A stretch of 64,000 bases of DNA from TIUS-1 sp964019505 (GTDB lineage: Bacteria; Bacillota_I; Bacilli_A; Mycoplasmatales; Mycoplasmataceae). The notes under the pieces were generated by a model. The model did no database searches. It was not told where the DNA came from and saw only the letters and a program-made list of their open reading frames with translations. The stretch's first letter is position 1, and each line of letters begins with the position of its first letter. The DNA lies in the NCBI RefSeq assembly GCF_964019505.1, contig NZ_OZ026449.1, positions 434,001 to 498,000 on the forward strand. The letters are read 5' to 3'. Shown here piece after piece: positions 8,933 to 18,594 of the stretch. Both the position numbers and the translations under genes were made by a program.

Positions 8933-10401
8933 TAGTTATTGCTTTTGCCTTTCTTTTTATTTCAAGCTTCCATTTCTTCATCGCTTTCAAATAGTGATGG
9001 ATCAATTTGATATGATTTACCTTGTAATGCGGCCATTGATTTTTTTTGCATTTCAATCATAAATCTTCTATATTTTTCTCTATCAACTTTCGGATTAATA
9101 AAGAATATTGCAAAGTACATTGCTAAGAATATAAACATGAATGTTATTGTGATGATTGATAACACACGTAATGTCATAAGATTAAATTCACTACTGATTA
9201 AGTTTATAAACTGTTCTTTATCCGCAGTTTTTAAATATTCTTCTGAAAATAAGAATTTTAAATAGTTATCCGCAATTGCATTCGGATCGTAGTCTTTAAA
9301 CCCTAAGTGGAAAATCATTTGTGTCATCCCCCCACTTGAATTCAACATCAACGGGAAGGCAAACACTACAATTAAAAACCCGAATAAGAACAGTGTCGAT
9401 CCATTAACACGGTATTGGTCTCTATACACTCTAGGCGGTTTCATCATTGGGTACACCATAGAAAATATTATAAGAATTGTTATTACGTTAAGAATTATTG
9501 AAAATGGTTCAACACCAGTCGAAAGATTTAATGCTTGCGTGATGATTGTAAACGGAGACATTTTGAATTCGCGATCGAAGATTTCTATATATTTATTCAT
9601 AAGTGCAATATTATTTAAGTGTTGATTAAAGTCGCCAGTATTAGTAGTGCCTGAGAAAATTTTTGCATTATCACTGTTAATAATAATTACTTGTGAACCT
9701 AATATTGCGTAAATAACGATGAACATTATACCTATTAAAGATATTGCTCCAGCGAACACAAATTTAATTCAACGCATTTCTTTTGGCTTAGTTTTAAATG
9801 GATAAAACCTTTCGCTATTCATTGGATTTTGAAATAACTGACCCATGTTTTGTTGATTGAACTGCGGTTGTCCTTGTTGTGGTTGTGGTCCACCATTGTT
9901 TCTATTTGAATTATTAACTTGAATATTTTCAGCAGCTCCAGCATCAATTGTATTGATCTGAATTGTTGAATCATCTTGAATTGTTGTTGCTTCATGACCC
10001 GGTTTCGATTGTTCTCTGTATACTTTTACAAATTCAATGAAATCGGTATTGCTTATACTTTTCTTTTCATCAAATATTGCATCTTTTGAAAATCCAAATG
10101 TATTTGAAATTGTTGTTGAAAAGAAAATCATTTCTTCTTCAATTTTATCTATGGTCAAACTTGAGATACTAAATGCAATTTTTTCATTTAATAATTTAAC
10201 AAGCGCACGAGCTATTGACTTACCATACTGAACATCATCTAAATTAGTTGAGTGGTTTTTTTCTAAAAACATTATTCCATTAATATTTAAAATAACATTT
10301 TCTTTAAATTTTTCATCACTAGTAATTTTGGCAAGAAGTTCATCGTTAGAAAAAATAGTATAGCTTAAACTAATTAAGTCTTTATATAATTTTGATTCCA
10401 T
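8932..10401 (-). CDS. Four-helix membrane protein with Q/N-rich linker, unknown function
   Basis: A 489-residue protein. Residues 1-150 are a hydrophilic, mostly helical cytosolic domain; about 165-205 form a Gln/Asn/Pro-rich linker (GGPQPQQGQPQFNQQNMG); four membrane helices follow at about 213-235, 300-318, 330-352 and 425-447, with an extracellular loop between the first two. The tail is basic (KKKGKSNN). The first in-frame ATG is at 10413, but GGAG stands ideally before the ATG at 10399-10401, so that start is chosen. It lies four bases after the holA stop. No family recognised. Confidence 0.78.
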
Positions 10402-10402
10402 T

Positions 10403-11341
10403 TTATTCTCCATTGTTTATCATTTTTAAAAAAGATATGGCTGGAATTACTATTCCGTCATATTTACCTGATAATATATTGTTTTGTATTTTAAACAATA
10501 ACTTTATTTTATCATTTAACAAATCAATATTATTGTTTTTTAAATTAACGATGGCAGATACTCTGTAAGGGTTCATTTCAAGTTGTTTTGCAATTTCATC
10601 ATTTGAAATTCCCATTTGCTTTAGGAATGAAACATTTCTTGTGGCAACCAGGTTAGAAGATAACAATGAAACAATAGACATTAAGCTACCTTCGTTTTCA
10701 ATGAAATTATTAAATATATTTATTCACTTAGTTTTGTCATTTGAAATTAAAGCATTTGAAATTTCAAAAATATTGTTTTCTCTATCTTTAAAACAAAGAT
10801 CTACTATGTTTTCTTTATTGAACATAATTTTACCCGTAATAAATTTATTTAATTCATTGTTCAACAATATTGCATCTTCGCCAATGTAATCAATTAAATA
10901 ATTTATATCTTCAGTTTTAAATGTGATGTTATTTTTTGTCAACTTAAGATTAATTTGTTTTACTAGCTCATTTCTTTTTGGTTTATCGATTTCTAGTTTT
11001 CTTGAATTTTCCAACAAATACTTTGTTAACTTATTAGAATTAAATTTTTCACCTTCAACAGACAAAATGAATTCAACGGATTTATTTTTGAATAGGTCAA
11101 TTCATCTTTCGAAATCTATTTCAAGTTTTTTGACACCAACTAAAAATGTTGCACCCTTTATAACAATTATTTTTCTTTCAGCAAATAAAGAAAAAGTATT
11201 TGCAGCTTCTTCTAATTCATTAATTGATGAATCTTCATAATCAAAAAAATAAACTTCAGTTTCTGAGTTTTCCATTTTTTTTAGCAATTGATGAATTTGC
11301 TTCTTACTAATTGAATCGTTGTAACTTCTAATTAAAAACAT
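10403..11341 (-). CDS. holA: DNA polymerase III delta subunit (clamp-loader wrench)
   Basis: A 312-residue HolA/YqeN homologue, opening the sliding clamp in the clamp-loader complex. Family features: N-terminal MFLIRSYNDSISKKQIHQLL, a P-loop-like degenerate AAA+ fold with FAERKIIVIKGATFL about residues 52-66, INYLIDYIGEDAILLNNELNK about 134-154 (split by family alignment), and the helical collar ending with LLFKIQNNILSGKY. Three TGA codons are Trp. It is next to rpsT and comEC, the same neighbourhood as comEC-holA(yqeN)-rpsT in Bacillus. Here holA is divergent from rpsT. Confidence 0.9.
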
Positions 11342-11440
11342 ATGGCACCTTTACAAATATTTTACATTTTTTTGAAATGTTATAGTTTTATATTAATCAA
11401 TAATATATAATTATTTTTGAAACATATTCCAGGAGAACAG

Positions 11441-11686
11441 ATGGCAAATATTAAATCAAACGAAAAAAGAATTATCACAAACGAGAAATCTCGTGTTGAA
11501 AATAAACACTTTAGATCACAAGTTAAAACAGCAATTAAAAAAGCATTAACTGCTAAACAAGAAAAATCAGCAAACGTTGTTGACTTAATCAATGCTGCAG
11601 TTAGCCTAGTTGATAAAGCTGTTTCTAAAGGGATTTGAAAAGCAAATAAAGCTGCTAGAGAAAAATCAAGGTTAATGACAAAATAG
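11441..11686 (+). CDS. rpsT: 30S ribosomal protein S20
   Basis: An 81-residue basic helical protein starting MANIKSNEKRIITNEKSRVE, the S20 signature, with VDLINAAVSLVDKAVSKGIW and a basic C-terminus. It binds 16S rRNA early in 30S assembly. ATG at 11441 follows AGGAG by six bases; a longer frame from an upstream TTG is not needed. One TGA codon encodes the Trp of GIWKANKAAREKSRL. Confidence 0.97.
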
Positions 11687-11705
11687 TCCAATGACTATTT
11701 TTTTA
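11681..11705. terminator. Terminator after rpsT, facing comEC
   Basis: Stem AAATAGTC / GACTATTT (11681-11688 with 11693-11700) followed by T-runs on the plus strand. On the minus strand the hairpin is followed only by a short T stretch, so it ends rpsT well and comEC less clearly. Confidence 0.8.
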
Positions 11706-13646
11706 TTTCAATTTTATATAATCATCAGTATTTCAAATAATTTTGTTACTCCATCCACTTTCTTTTTCACCATTAACAATTATTTTTTTATTATTAAATT
11801 TAGACAAAAAACCCTTTGTTGTTCATTTATCTGATGATTTATTAATAATAATTGTTGAAACGTCCTTAAATTCGCTCATCTTGGTATTCAATATATATTG
11901 TTGAAAAGATAAACTTATATCGCTAAATACTGCGATATCATTGTTTAAAATCAAAATCCCACCCTTATCACCTTTTGTTTTAGCTTTTGGGTAACTTATG
12001 ATTTTGTTTGAAGTTTTAGATTCAAAATTTGTCTTTGTTAATTTATTCTTAATTTTTTTATGTTGTTCTAAAACTTCAAACTGTTTATTATTTTTTGCCA
12101 ATTCATTTTGAATATATATTCATTCAATTTTATTAATACCTTTGTAATCCAAAAATGAATTGATTTCATTTTTGTTTGAAATTCCAAATTGAGTTCCTGC
12201 ATTTAATATTTTTGCGTTTCCTTTATCAATCAAAACAATATTATTTACATTCCCTGAATTAATTAAATACACACTAGTTTCATAACTGAAAGCAAAGTTT
12301 GATATTTGAATTGTTATCATTGCAAAGATAAATAAAAATAAATAAACCAAATTGATATTTATTTTTGCAAATGAATCTTTCTTAATTAAAAATCAACACG
12401 CTACATAATATAAAACAACAATAACAACACTACAATGGCCAAATCAAGTGACTCAAGTTAAATGTGTCATTATCATTACAATGGTGTCTAATACGTTTAA
12501 AAAGACATCATATGAGTCTGTATTCAATGGTACGAACATCGATATCAAAGAAACGAAATACAACATACACATGTATGGTATTAATATGAAAGAAAAAATC
12601 GGACCGAATCATTGGATCTTATAATAAAAAAATATTTGAATTGGAGCAAAAGCTATTGTTGAATAAAAATACATATACAAATATTTTTTAAATCCATTTT
12701 TATATCGTGCATTTGCAATTATAAAATTACCAACAAATATAAAATAAAACGTATCAGTAATTAAAAACATTGGATTGAATATTGTTGTAATCAAAATAAA
12801 AATATAAAATTTCGTGGTTTTTCTTAATCTGACATTTCATTTTTTTGATCATAGTTCTATGGTTTTATAAATTAAAATCTTGAAAATTAATCCTTCAAAA
12901 AAATTTAAATAATTCAAAATGAAAATAAATAATCAAATATATACGTCTAAATATTTTTTTGACCATCCATATTTTGTGCACATTCAATTAATTACCAAAA
13001 ATAATACAAAAATATTTAGTCATTTTATTTTAGAAATATATGTAATTTCCATGTTAATTAAATTCTGTTTTATGTCCAAAAAGTCTGTATTTTGCCCATA
13101 GGTAAAATTTATCAAATTATTCGACTTTTCAACTTTGTTTTTGAAGAAGAATTGAACCCCTTTATACTTAGTTTCGAAACTTTGAATGTTTGTAATCTCG
13201 TATTTTACGTTGTCTTTCAAAAGAAACTCATTAAAGTCAAAATCTCAAAAGTGCCCATAAACACTAATCTTTTTAAACTCCCCTACCGTTTTGACAAACT
13301 CCCCTACCGAGAAGTCGAACTCCCCCGCACTATTGTCTACATAAAATTTTTGATTTAAGAATTTTAAAATATAGTAGTTATTTCCTTTCTTTGTAACTTG
13401 AAAAAAAGTTGGAAATTTAAGCAAAAAGAAAACGAAATCATTGATAAATAGTCCAGCACAAAATAGCACTGCAAACAAAATTAAAAACTTTGTATATCCA
13501 AAATAAAATAGATTAGCCGAAATATAAAAGCAAAAAATAATTAGAAAAAGAATTAAATTCGTTTTCCAAAATAAAATTGTTTGGATTACAAAAAATAAAA
13601 TTGCGATCGAATATTTATTTTTAATAAATCATTTTTTCAATTGCAT
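11703..13646 (-). CDS. comEC: ComEC/Rec2-family DNA-uptake channel with degenerate C-terminal domain
   Basis: A 647-residue membrane protein. N-terminal helices (about residues 8-65), an OB-like extracellular domain (about 68-165), a run of helices with the competence core (about 200-430), and a soluble C-terminal domain (about 440-647). In most ComEC proteins the last domain is a metallo-beta-lactamase fold with HxHxDH; here VYLINSGNVNNIVLIDKG is still recognisable but the histidine motif is gone (IEWIYIQNELAKN). ComEC passes single-stranded DNA across the membrane. Context agrees: rpsT and holA adjoin it as in Bacillus. The start overlaps the upstream gene by 26 bases. No stop interrupts the frame when TGA is Trp, so it is not an obvious pseudogene. 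Confidence 0.85.
13275..13330. repeat. 21-bp tandem repeat (about 2.6 copies) inside comEC
   Basis: AAACTCCCCTACCG begins at 13275 and again at 13296, and a diverged third copy GAACTCCCCCGCAC starts at 13317: a 21-bp period. On the coding strand it encodes a seven-residue repeat (AGEFDFS, VGEFVKT, VGEFKKI). The units are richer in C than their surroundings. It lies in the extracellular OB-like domain. Confidence 0.85.
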
Positions 13647-14223
13647 AATCTAGAAAAACTTTTCTATAACTTAAATCTAAACTTTCAAACATTTCATATT
13701 TAATGGCATCAATATCTTTAAAATTAAAATCTCAACAAAGTGTCTCTAACTTAACCGACTCTTCTAATGAAAGTCCTGCATTTAAAAAATAGTTAGTATT
13801 AACTTCTTTGTGGTTGAATCTGTTTAATAATTTTACATCCTCAACTTTTAGTGGGATCAGTTTAATTACTATTTCATCTTTTTCTGAGTCTAAAATCTCT
13901 CTCTTATTGAAGTAAAAGTTTTTTTCAATATTGTATTCACTATAAAATTCAACAACATCATTTGATGTTACGAAACTCTCTTGATACTCAACTTCAGTTG
14001 GTGGAATAATTTTTGTATTTGTTACGTTTATTCCATAATCTATTTTAAATTTAATAACCCTATCTACTTCGTCATCATCTGTGTCGTCATCTTTAATATC
14101 TATTTCTCGTTTGATATGGCGTTCACCAAATACATTTTCAAAACTAGTTACATAAATTCCAAGTGCAAGTGCAAGTGGAATAAATATTAATAGTACGCAT
14201 TTTATTATTGTTTTTCATTTCAT
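13621..14223 (-). CDS. Membrane-anchored protein co-transcribed with comEC, unknown function
   Basis: A 200-residue protein with one N-terminal membrane helix (about residues 7-25, CVLLIFIPLALALGIYV), an acidic spacer (DIKDDDTDDDEVD, about 41-53) and a hydrophilic domain with mixed strands and helices. Start ATG 14221-14223 is in frame and preceded by GAGGTG; two other ATGs nearby are out of frame. It overlaps the comEC start by 26 bases, so it is almost certainly part of the same function, in the place where Bacillus has comEA. No helix-hairpin-helix DNA-binding motif is visible, so it is not an evident ComEA. It is the first gene after the GTGACGTT element. Confidence 0.8.
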
Positions 14224-14229
14224 TTCATT

Positions 14230-14256
14230 CACCTCACTACTATTAACGTCACAAAA
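14230..14256 (-). promoter_or_regulatory. GTGACGTT element, copy 2 (upstream of the comEC unit)
   Basis: On the minus strand TTTTGTGACGTT (14256-14245), nine bases, then GAGGTG; the ATG is 29 bases from the first G. It comes directly after the T-run of the valS terminator, so the comEC unit is an independent transcript. Bases after the core, AATA, match copy 1. Confidence 0.7.
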
Positions 14257-14290
14257 CAAAAAAAATAACCTTTTTACAGATTATTTTTTA
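14257..14290 (-). terminator. valS terminator
   Basis: On the minus strand AATAATC / GGTTATT form a seven-pair stem (one G-U) overlapping the valS stop codon, followed by eight Ts. Confidence 0.75.
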
Positions 14291-16925
14291 TATCTTTTAA
14301 TTTCATTACAAGACTTTCGTATTGTTCTTTATATTTAGAGTGTTTTGATTTTTCGATATCAATCTTTTCTTTTGAAGCTTTGGATATGAAGTTTTGATTA
14401 GATAACATATTATCTAACCTTTTTAATTCACCTTCGACTTTTGAAATTTCATCTTGAAGTTTTTTGATAACTTCATCTGAATTAATAAAATCAGAATTAT
14501 CAATATATATAAATCCATTTGTTAAAGCTATTACACTTACATTTTTATTTTTTGTATTTGATGTTACGTATTTTACTGATGCATTTACCATTTTCAATAA
14601 GTAAAGATTTATTGGATCATAGTCCATTTTTAAATCTGTTGTGAAATTTAAGTTGATTGAATTTTTAATTTCATTATTTAATCTAAACTCGCGAATTTTT
14701 TCAATTAATTCAAATACATTGTTCATGTTATCTATTTCATTATCTGAAATCTTAACTTTCTCTTCAAACATTCATGTTTCTTTTAATATTGATTCTTTAT
14801 CTCCAATGTTTGTATAAATCTCTTCCGAGATAAATGGCATAAACGGATGGATCATTATCAATAGTTTTTTTAACGCTAACTTTAATGTTTGTTGAGTTAT
14901 TGTTTTGATTAATGTTGACATATCAACATTTGCTTTTGATAGTTCAATGTATCATGAACAATAGTCATTTCAAATGAAATCATCTAACGCTTTACCTGCA
15001 ATTGCAAATTCATATTTATCAATTTGATTTTTGATTTCAATTAATGTTAATTCGGTCCTGTGTAATATTCATTTGTTGGCAATATTTCATTGTTCATCAA
15101 TCTTGTTAATGTTTTTAATTAAATTTTGTTCATCGATTGTCTCAATTGAATCTTCAGTTTTCATAACTACATATCTTGAAGCATTTCAAATTTTATTTGC
15201 TAGATTTCAAGAACTTCTAATTTTTTCAACTGAAAATTTAATATCCATTCCTGGAGATGAATTAACAACTAGTGAATGTCGTAAAGTATCTGCGCCATAT
15301 TCTTCAATAACTATTAATGGATCAATTCCGTTTCCTAGTGATTTAGACATCTTTCTTCCTTGCTCATCACGTACTAATCCATGCATTAAAACGTGATTAA
15401 AGGCCTTTTGTCCGTTATTCATATATTGTGTTGTAAATATCATTCTAGCAACTCAGAAGAAGATAATATCGTATCCAGTTACCATTGTTGATACTGGTCA
15501 AAATTGTTTATACAATTCACTTTGTTCATTTTTTGATTTGCTTGGGTCAAACCCTAAACATATCAAAGGTCATAGCGCAGACGATGCTCAAGTATCAAGA
15601 ACATCATCAGATCTTTTTCAATTTTGAATATCAACTGGTCCATCAACACTTACATGAATCTGTTCGGGATTTTGTTTGTTGTACCAAACTGGTAATTGAT
15701 GTCCTCAAACTAATTGTCTTGAAATTGTTCAATCATGAATATTATTCATTCAAGTTTTTAGATTTGAATCAAATCTTTGTGGGAAAAAATTAATTGGATC
15801 ATTTGATTCTTGTAATTTGATAACATCATTTGCTAATTCTTTCATTTTTATAAATCATTGTTTAGACAACATTGGTTCAACAATTGTTTTTGATCTTTCA
15901 CTTAATCCAACTTGATGAGTAATTTCTTCAATTTTAATTAGGGTTCCGTTATCTTTTAAATCATTTACAAGGCTATTTCGGGCATCAAAACGATCCATTC
16001 CAGTTCATTTACCACACTTATCATTTAGTGTCCCGTCATAGTTCATAATGTTAATCATTTCTAGGTTATGTTTTTTACCTAACTCAAAGTCATTCTTGTC
16101 ATGAGCTGGAGTACACTTCATAACACCCGTTCCAAATTCAATATCAACATACTCGTCTCCGATGATTGGTATTGTTTGATTATTTGCAGGATTGATTACA
16201 TTTTGTCCAATGAAGCTTGCATATCTTGAATCCTTTGGATTTACAACAATACAAACATCACCAAACATTGTTTCTGGTCTAGTTGTAGCTACTTCTAAGA
16301 AGTCTGTTTTATTTTCAAAGAAGTATTTGAAATAATACATCTTACCTTTTATGTCACTATGGATTACTTCAATATTTGATATTGCAGTTCCTAAAACAGG
16401 ATCTCAATTTACTAATGTTTCTGCATTATAAATTAATCCATCATTGTACATTTTTACAAATACTTCTTTAACGTATTTTTGATTTTCTTCTGAGAATGTA
16501 AATTGTTCCAAATCATAATCAAGAGCTAAACCAAACTTAGATCATTGGTTTTTGATGTTCTTTTCATATACTTTTTTCCATTCTCAAATATGTTTCAAGA
16601 ACTCATCTTTTGATAATTTGTTTTTATCAATCCCTTGTTCTTTTAAGTGTTTATCAACAACTACTTGAGTTGCAATACCTGCATGATCCATTCCTGGTAC
16701 TCAAGCTGTTGCAAAACCATTTAGTTTTTTAAATCTAATTAATAAATCCTGAATTGAATTATCAAGTGAATGTCCTAAATGTAATTTACCAGTTACATTT
16801 GGTGGTGGCATTATTAAAGAAAATGCTTCTTTTGATTTATCTAGGTCTGCTTTAAATAGTCCTAAATCTACTCATTTTTCATATTTGTTTTGTTCAACAT
16901 CTTTGTGGCTGTATTTGTTATTCAT
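14274..16925 (-). CDS. valS: Valyl-tRNA synthetase
   Basis: An 883-residue class I synthetase. Signature sequences: PPPNVTGKLHLGH with HLGH at residues 49-52, AWVPGMDHAGIATQ, the editing-domain TRPETMFGD, KMSKS at residues 525-529, and the C-terminal tRNA-binding coiled coil (KVEGELKRLDNML) typical of ValRS. Many TGA codons fall at conserved Trp sites. ATG 16923-16925 follows AAGGAG. It is preceded by a T-box leader and ends in its own terminator, so it is monocistronic. Confidence 0.98.
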
Positions 16926-16940
16926 ATAATTCTCCTTAAA

Positions 16941-17118
16941 AAATAAAAACGTTCCTAATTAAAGGAACGAATTTCTCCGCGGTACCATCCTAATTGATCT
17001 AATAGATCCACTCAATACTTATTAAATTTTAATTTAATCAACCTTCAAATAACTATCATATCAACTCACACCAAGTGTTGACTCTCTGGAAAGATAAATT
17101 ACTTTACTCCTATTAAAT
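16941..17118 (-). promoter_or_regulatory. T-box riboswitch controlling valS
   Basis: The 178-base leader carries the T-box core ATGGTACCGCGG (minus strand, about 16988-16977) followed by the competing terminator: stem CGTTCC / GGAACG (16950-16955 with 16964-16969) and a T-run, then the valS ribosome site. Upstream, a Stem I-like region with AGAGAG and an apical hairpin of about 7 pairs is visible. A GUU (Val) triplet at 17042-17040, in GAAGGTTGA, sits where a specifier codon would be expected. Uncharged tRNA-Val should favour the antiterminator and read-through. This fills the 336-base gap upstream of valS. Confidence 0.9.
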
Positions 17119-17128
17119 TTATATAAGT

Positions 17129-17156
17129 ATTATAACAAAAATATTAAAAACAGCAA
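17129..17156 (-). promoter_or_regulatory. Promoter of the valS T-box leader
   Basis: Minus strand TTGCTG (17156-17151), 16-base spacer, TATAAT (17134-17129), located just upstream of the T-box Stem I. Confidence 0.7.
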
Positions 17157-17201
17157 AATTTAAGAAGTGGTTGGGTGTGCATAAGACTATTTTAGAAAAA
17201 T

Positions 17202-17231
17202 ATAAAAAAGATATTACCTATCTTTTTTTAT
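17202..17231. terminator. Bidirectional-looking terminator after the secreted-protein gene
   Basis: Ten-pair stem AAAAAAGATA / TATCTTTTTT (17204-17213 with 17219-17228) with a five-base loop, shortly after the stop of the minus-strand gene at 17262. Confidence 0.75.
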
Positions 17232-17261
17232 TTATAAAGTTGTACTATATTTTTTCTTCTA

Positions 17262-18185
17262 TTAAAAAAGCTTATATTTTACAAGTATATCAAAATTACC
17301 TTTAGCTTCATCTGAAAATGTTGTTACATAAAAATAATCAGTTTTAATAAGGTTTTTACCCGTTACTATTTGATCTTTTTGAAATACACCATCAACATTT
17401 TTTGCTGTTGTAATTTTTATTGCAGATAAACTATAGATACCTAAATCTAGAGTTTGATTTATGTATGCCATAGATTTACCACGTATATTTTCTCAATTTT
17501 GACTATTAAATAAGTCTAGAGCTAAATCGGCGTCTAAATATTCAGTTCCTCATATCGGAGTATCTCAATATGGCATAGTTATTCCAGAATTTCATTGACG
17601 ATCTGTGTAGTCCATAGCTTCTGGTTCATCATATTTTAATGAAAATGTAAGGTTATACCCACTCATTATATGAAAATCAGCAAGTGATTGATTTGCCTTG
17701 TATGAATAAAGGTCACCATTTAATTCTTCTCCATCAGAAATAGCATTTAAACTGATTAAGTAATGAAAATTGCCTAAGTTATCTTGTTTTTTTACTTCAA
17801 CTGTTAAATCCTTAACCTCGTATGATTCTGCATTGATTAATTTTTCAATAATTTCATAAGCTATTTTTTCATCTCCGATCAGTGATAAATTAGGAAATTT
17901 GCCTTCTCCTGAAATTACCTCTAAATTTTTAATACCCTCTTCTTCAACAAAGAGTCTTTGTTCTTCAATAAAATTAATCATTTCTTCTTTATAACTTTCA
18001 ATTCCAGTTTTGATTGTTGTTCCATCCATAAATTTTAAATTATCAATTGATAACTCAATATCTTTTTCGGCAGGAATAAATCTTGACTCCAATGTTTTCT
18101 CTTCGTTTTTAATCAAAACAGTAGTTGGTGCAACAACTGTTGAACTTATACTAATTGTTCCAAGTATTCCTAATAATATATTCAT
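17262..18185 (-). CDS. Secreted or membrane-tethered protein, unknown function
   Basis: A 307-residue protein starting MNILLGILGTISISSTVVAP, a Spiroplasma-style signal sequence in which the position of the usual lipobox cysteine (VVAC in related lipoproteins) is proline. The remainder is hydrophilic with no membrane helix; it contains strand-rich stretches such as YDEPEAMDYTDRQW and a C-terminal FDILVKYKLF. AAGGA precedes the ATG and TATAAT lies about 40 bases further up. It is flanked by a strong terminator and is probably transcribed alone. It may be exported and released, or held by the uncleaved signal. Family not recognised. Confidence 0.8.
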
Positions 18186-18282
18186 ATTTATTTTCCTTTT
18201 TGTTCGTATAGTAACTACTTACTACCTGTATATATTATACAATATTTTATTACCATAATTAAGAAGAAAATAACTAAAATTA

Positions 18283-18522
18283 CTATCTGCATTTTTTGTG
18301 TGTTGGTTGCAGATTAAGAAATTGATTCCCATCATATTTGTCTGGTTGTCGTATGTTATTTACAACTCAAAAATGATCTGGACTATCTCTATTTAATGAG
18401 TATTCATCAAACTCCATTAATCAATCTTTGTTTTTACACAATGGACAAATACCTTTAGATTCAATTGAATCATATCGGTTACTTCATATTTTTATTAAAT
18501 CTATCGTTGTTCATTTTGCCAT
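18283..18522 (-). CDS. 79-aa HNH-endonuclease-like mini-protein
   Basis: With TGA as Trp this frame gives 79 residues: two metal-binding pairs (CPLC at 26-29 and a final KKC at 76-78), a central MEFDEYSLNRDSPDHFWVV and the HNH-type ending FLNLQPTHKKC. The pattern CxxC...DH...NLQPxHxxC is that of short HNH nucleases, with His50 and His75 as candidate metal or catalytic ligands. AAGGA precedes the ATG by about 13 bases. It lies directly downstream of the 15-base T-run ending the P-type ATPase gene, so its expression may rest on read-through. It was only seen by reading TGA as Trp. Confidence 0.72.
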
Positions 18523-18554
18523 ATCGTTTAAAATTCCTTATAACTTTATTTTTA

Positions 18555-18594
18555 ACAAAAAAAAAAAAAAACAAGTCAATGTTAGACTTTGTTT
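18555..18594 (-). terminator. Terminator of the Ca-type ATPase gene with a 15-T run
   Basis: On the minus strand a stem CAAAGTC / GACTTG (one bulge) is followed by fifteen consecutive Ts (18571-18557), the longest homopolymer in the window. Confidence 0.8.

Noticed and set aside
10402..10413. ATG at 10413 as the start of the four-helix membrane protein
   Set aside because: It has no ribosome site, while GGAG is ideally placed before the ATG at 10401.
12919..13101. Plus-strand open frames opposite comEC
   Set aside because: Phe/Ile-rich antisense frames to a membrane protein; comEC frame is continuous with TGA as Trp.
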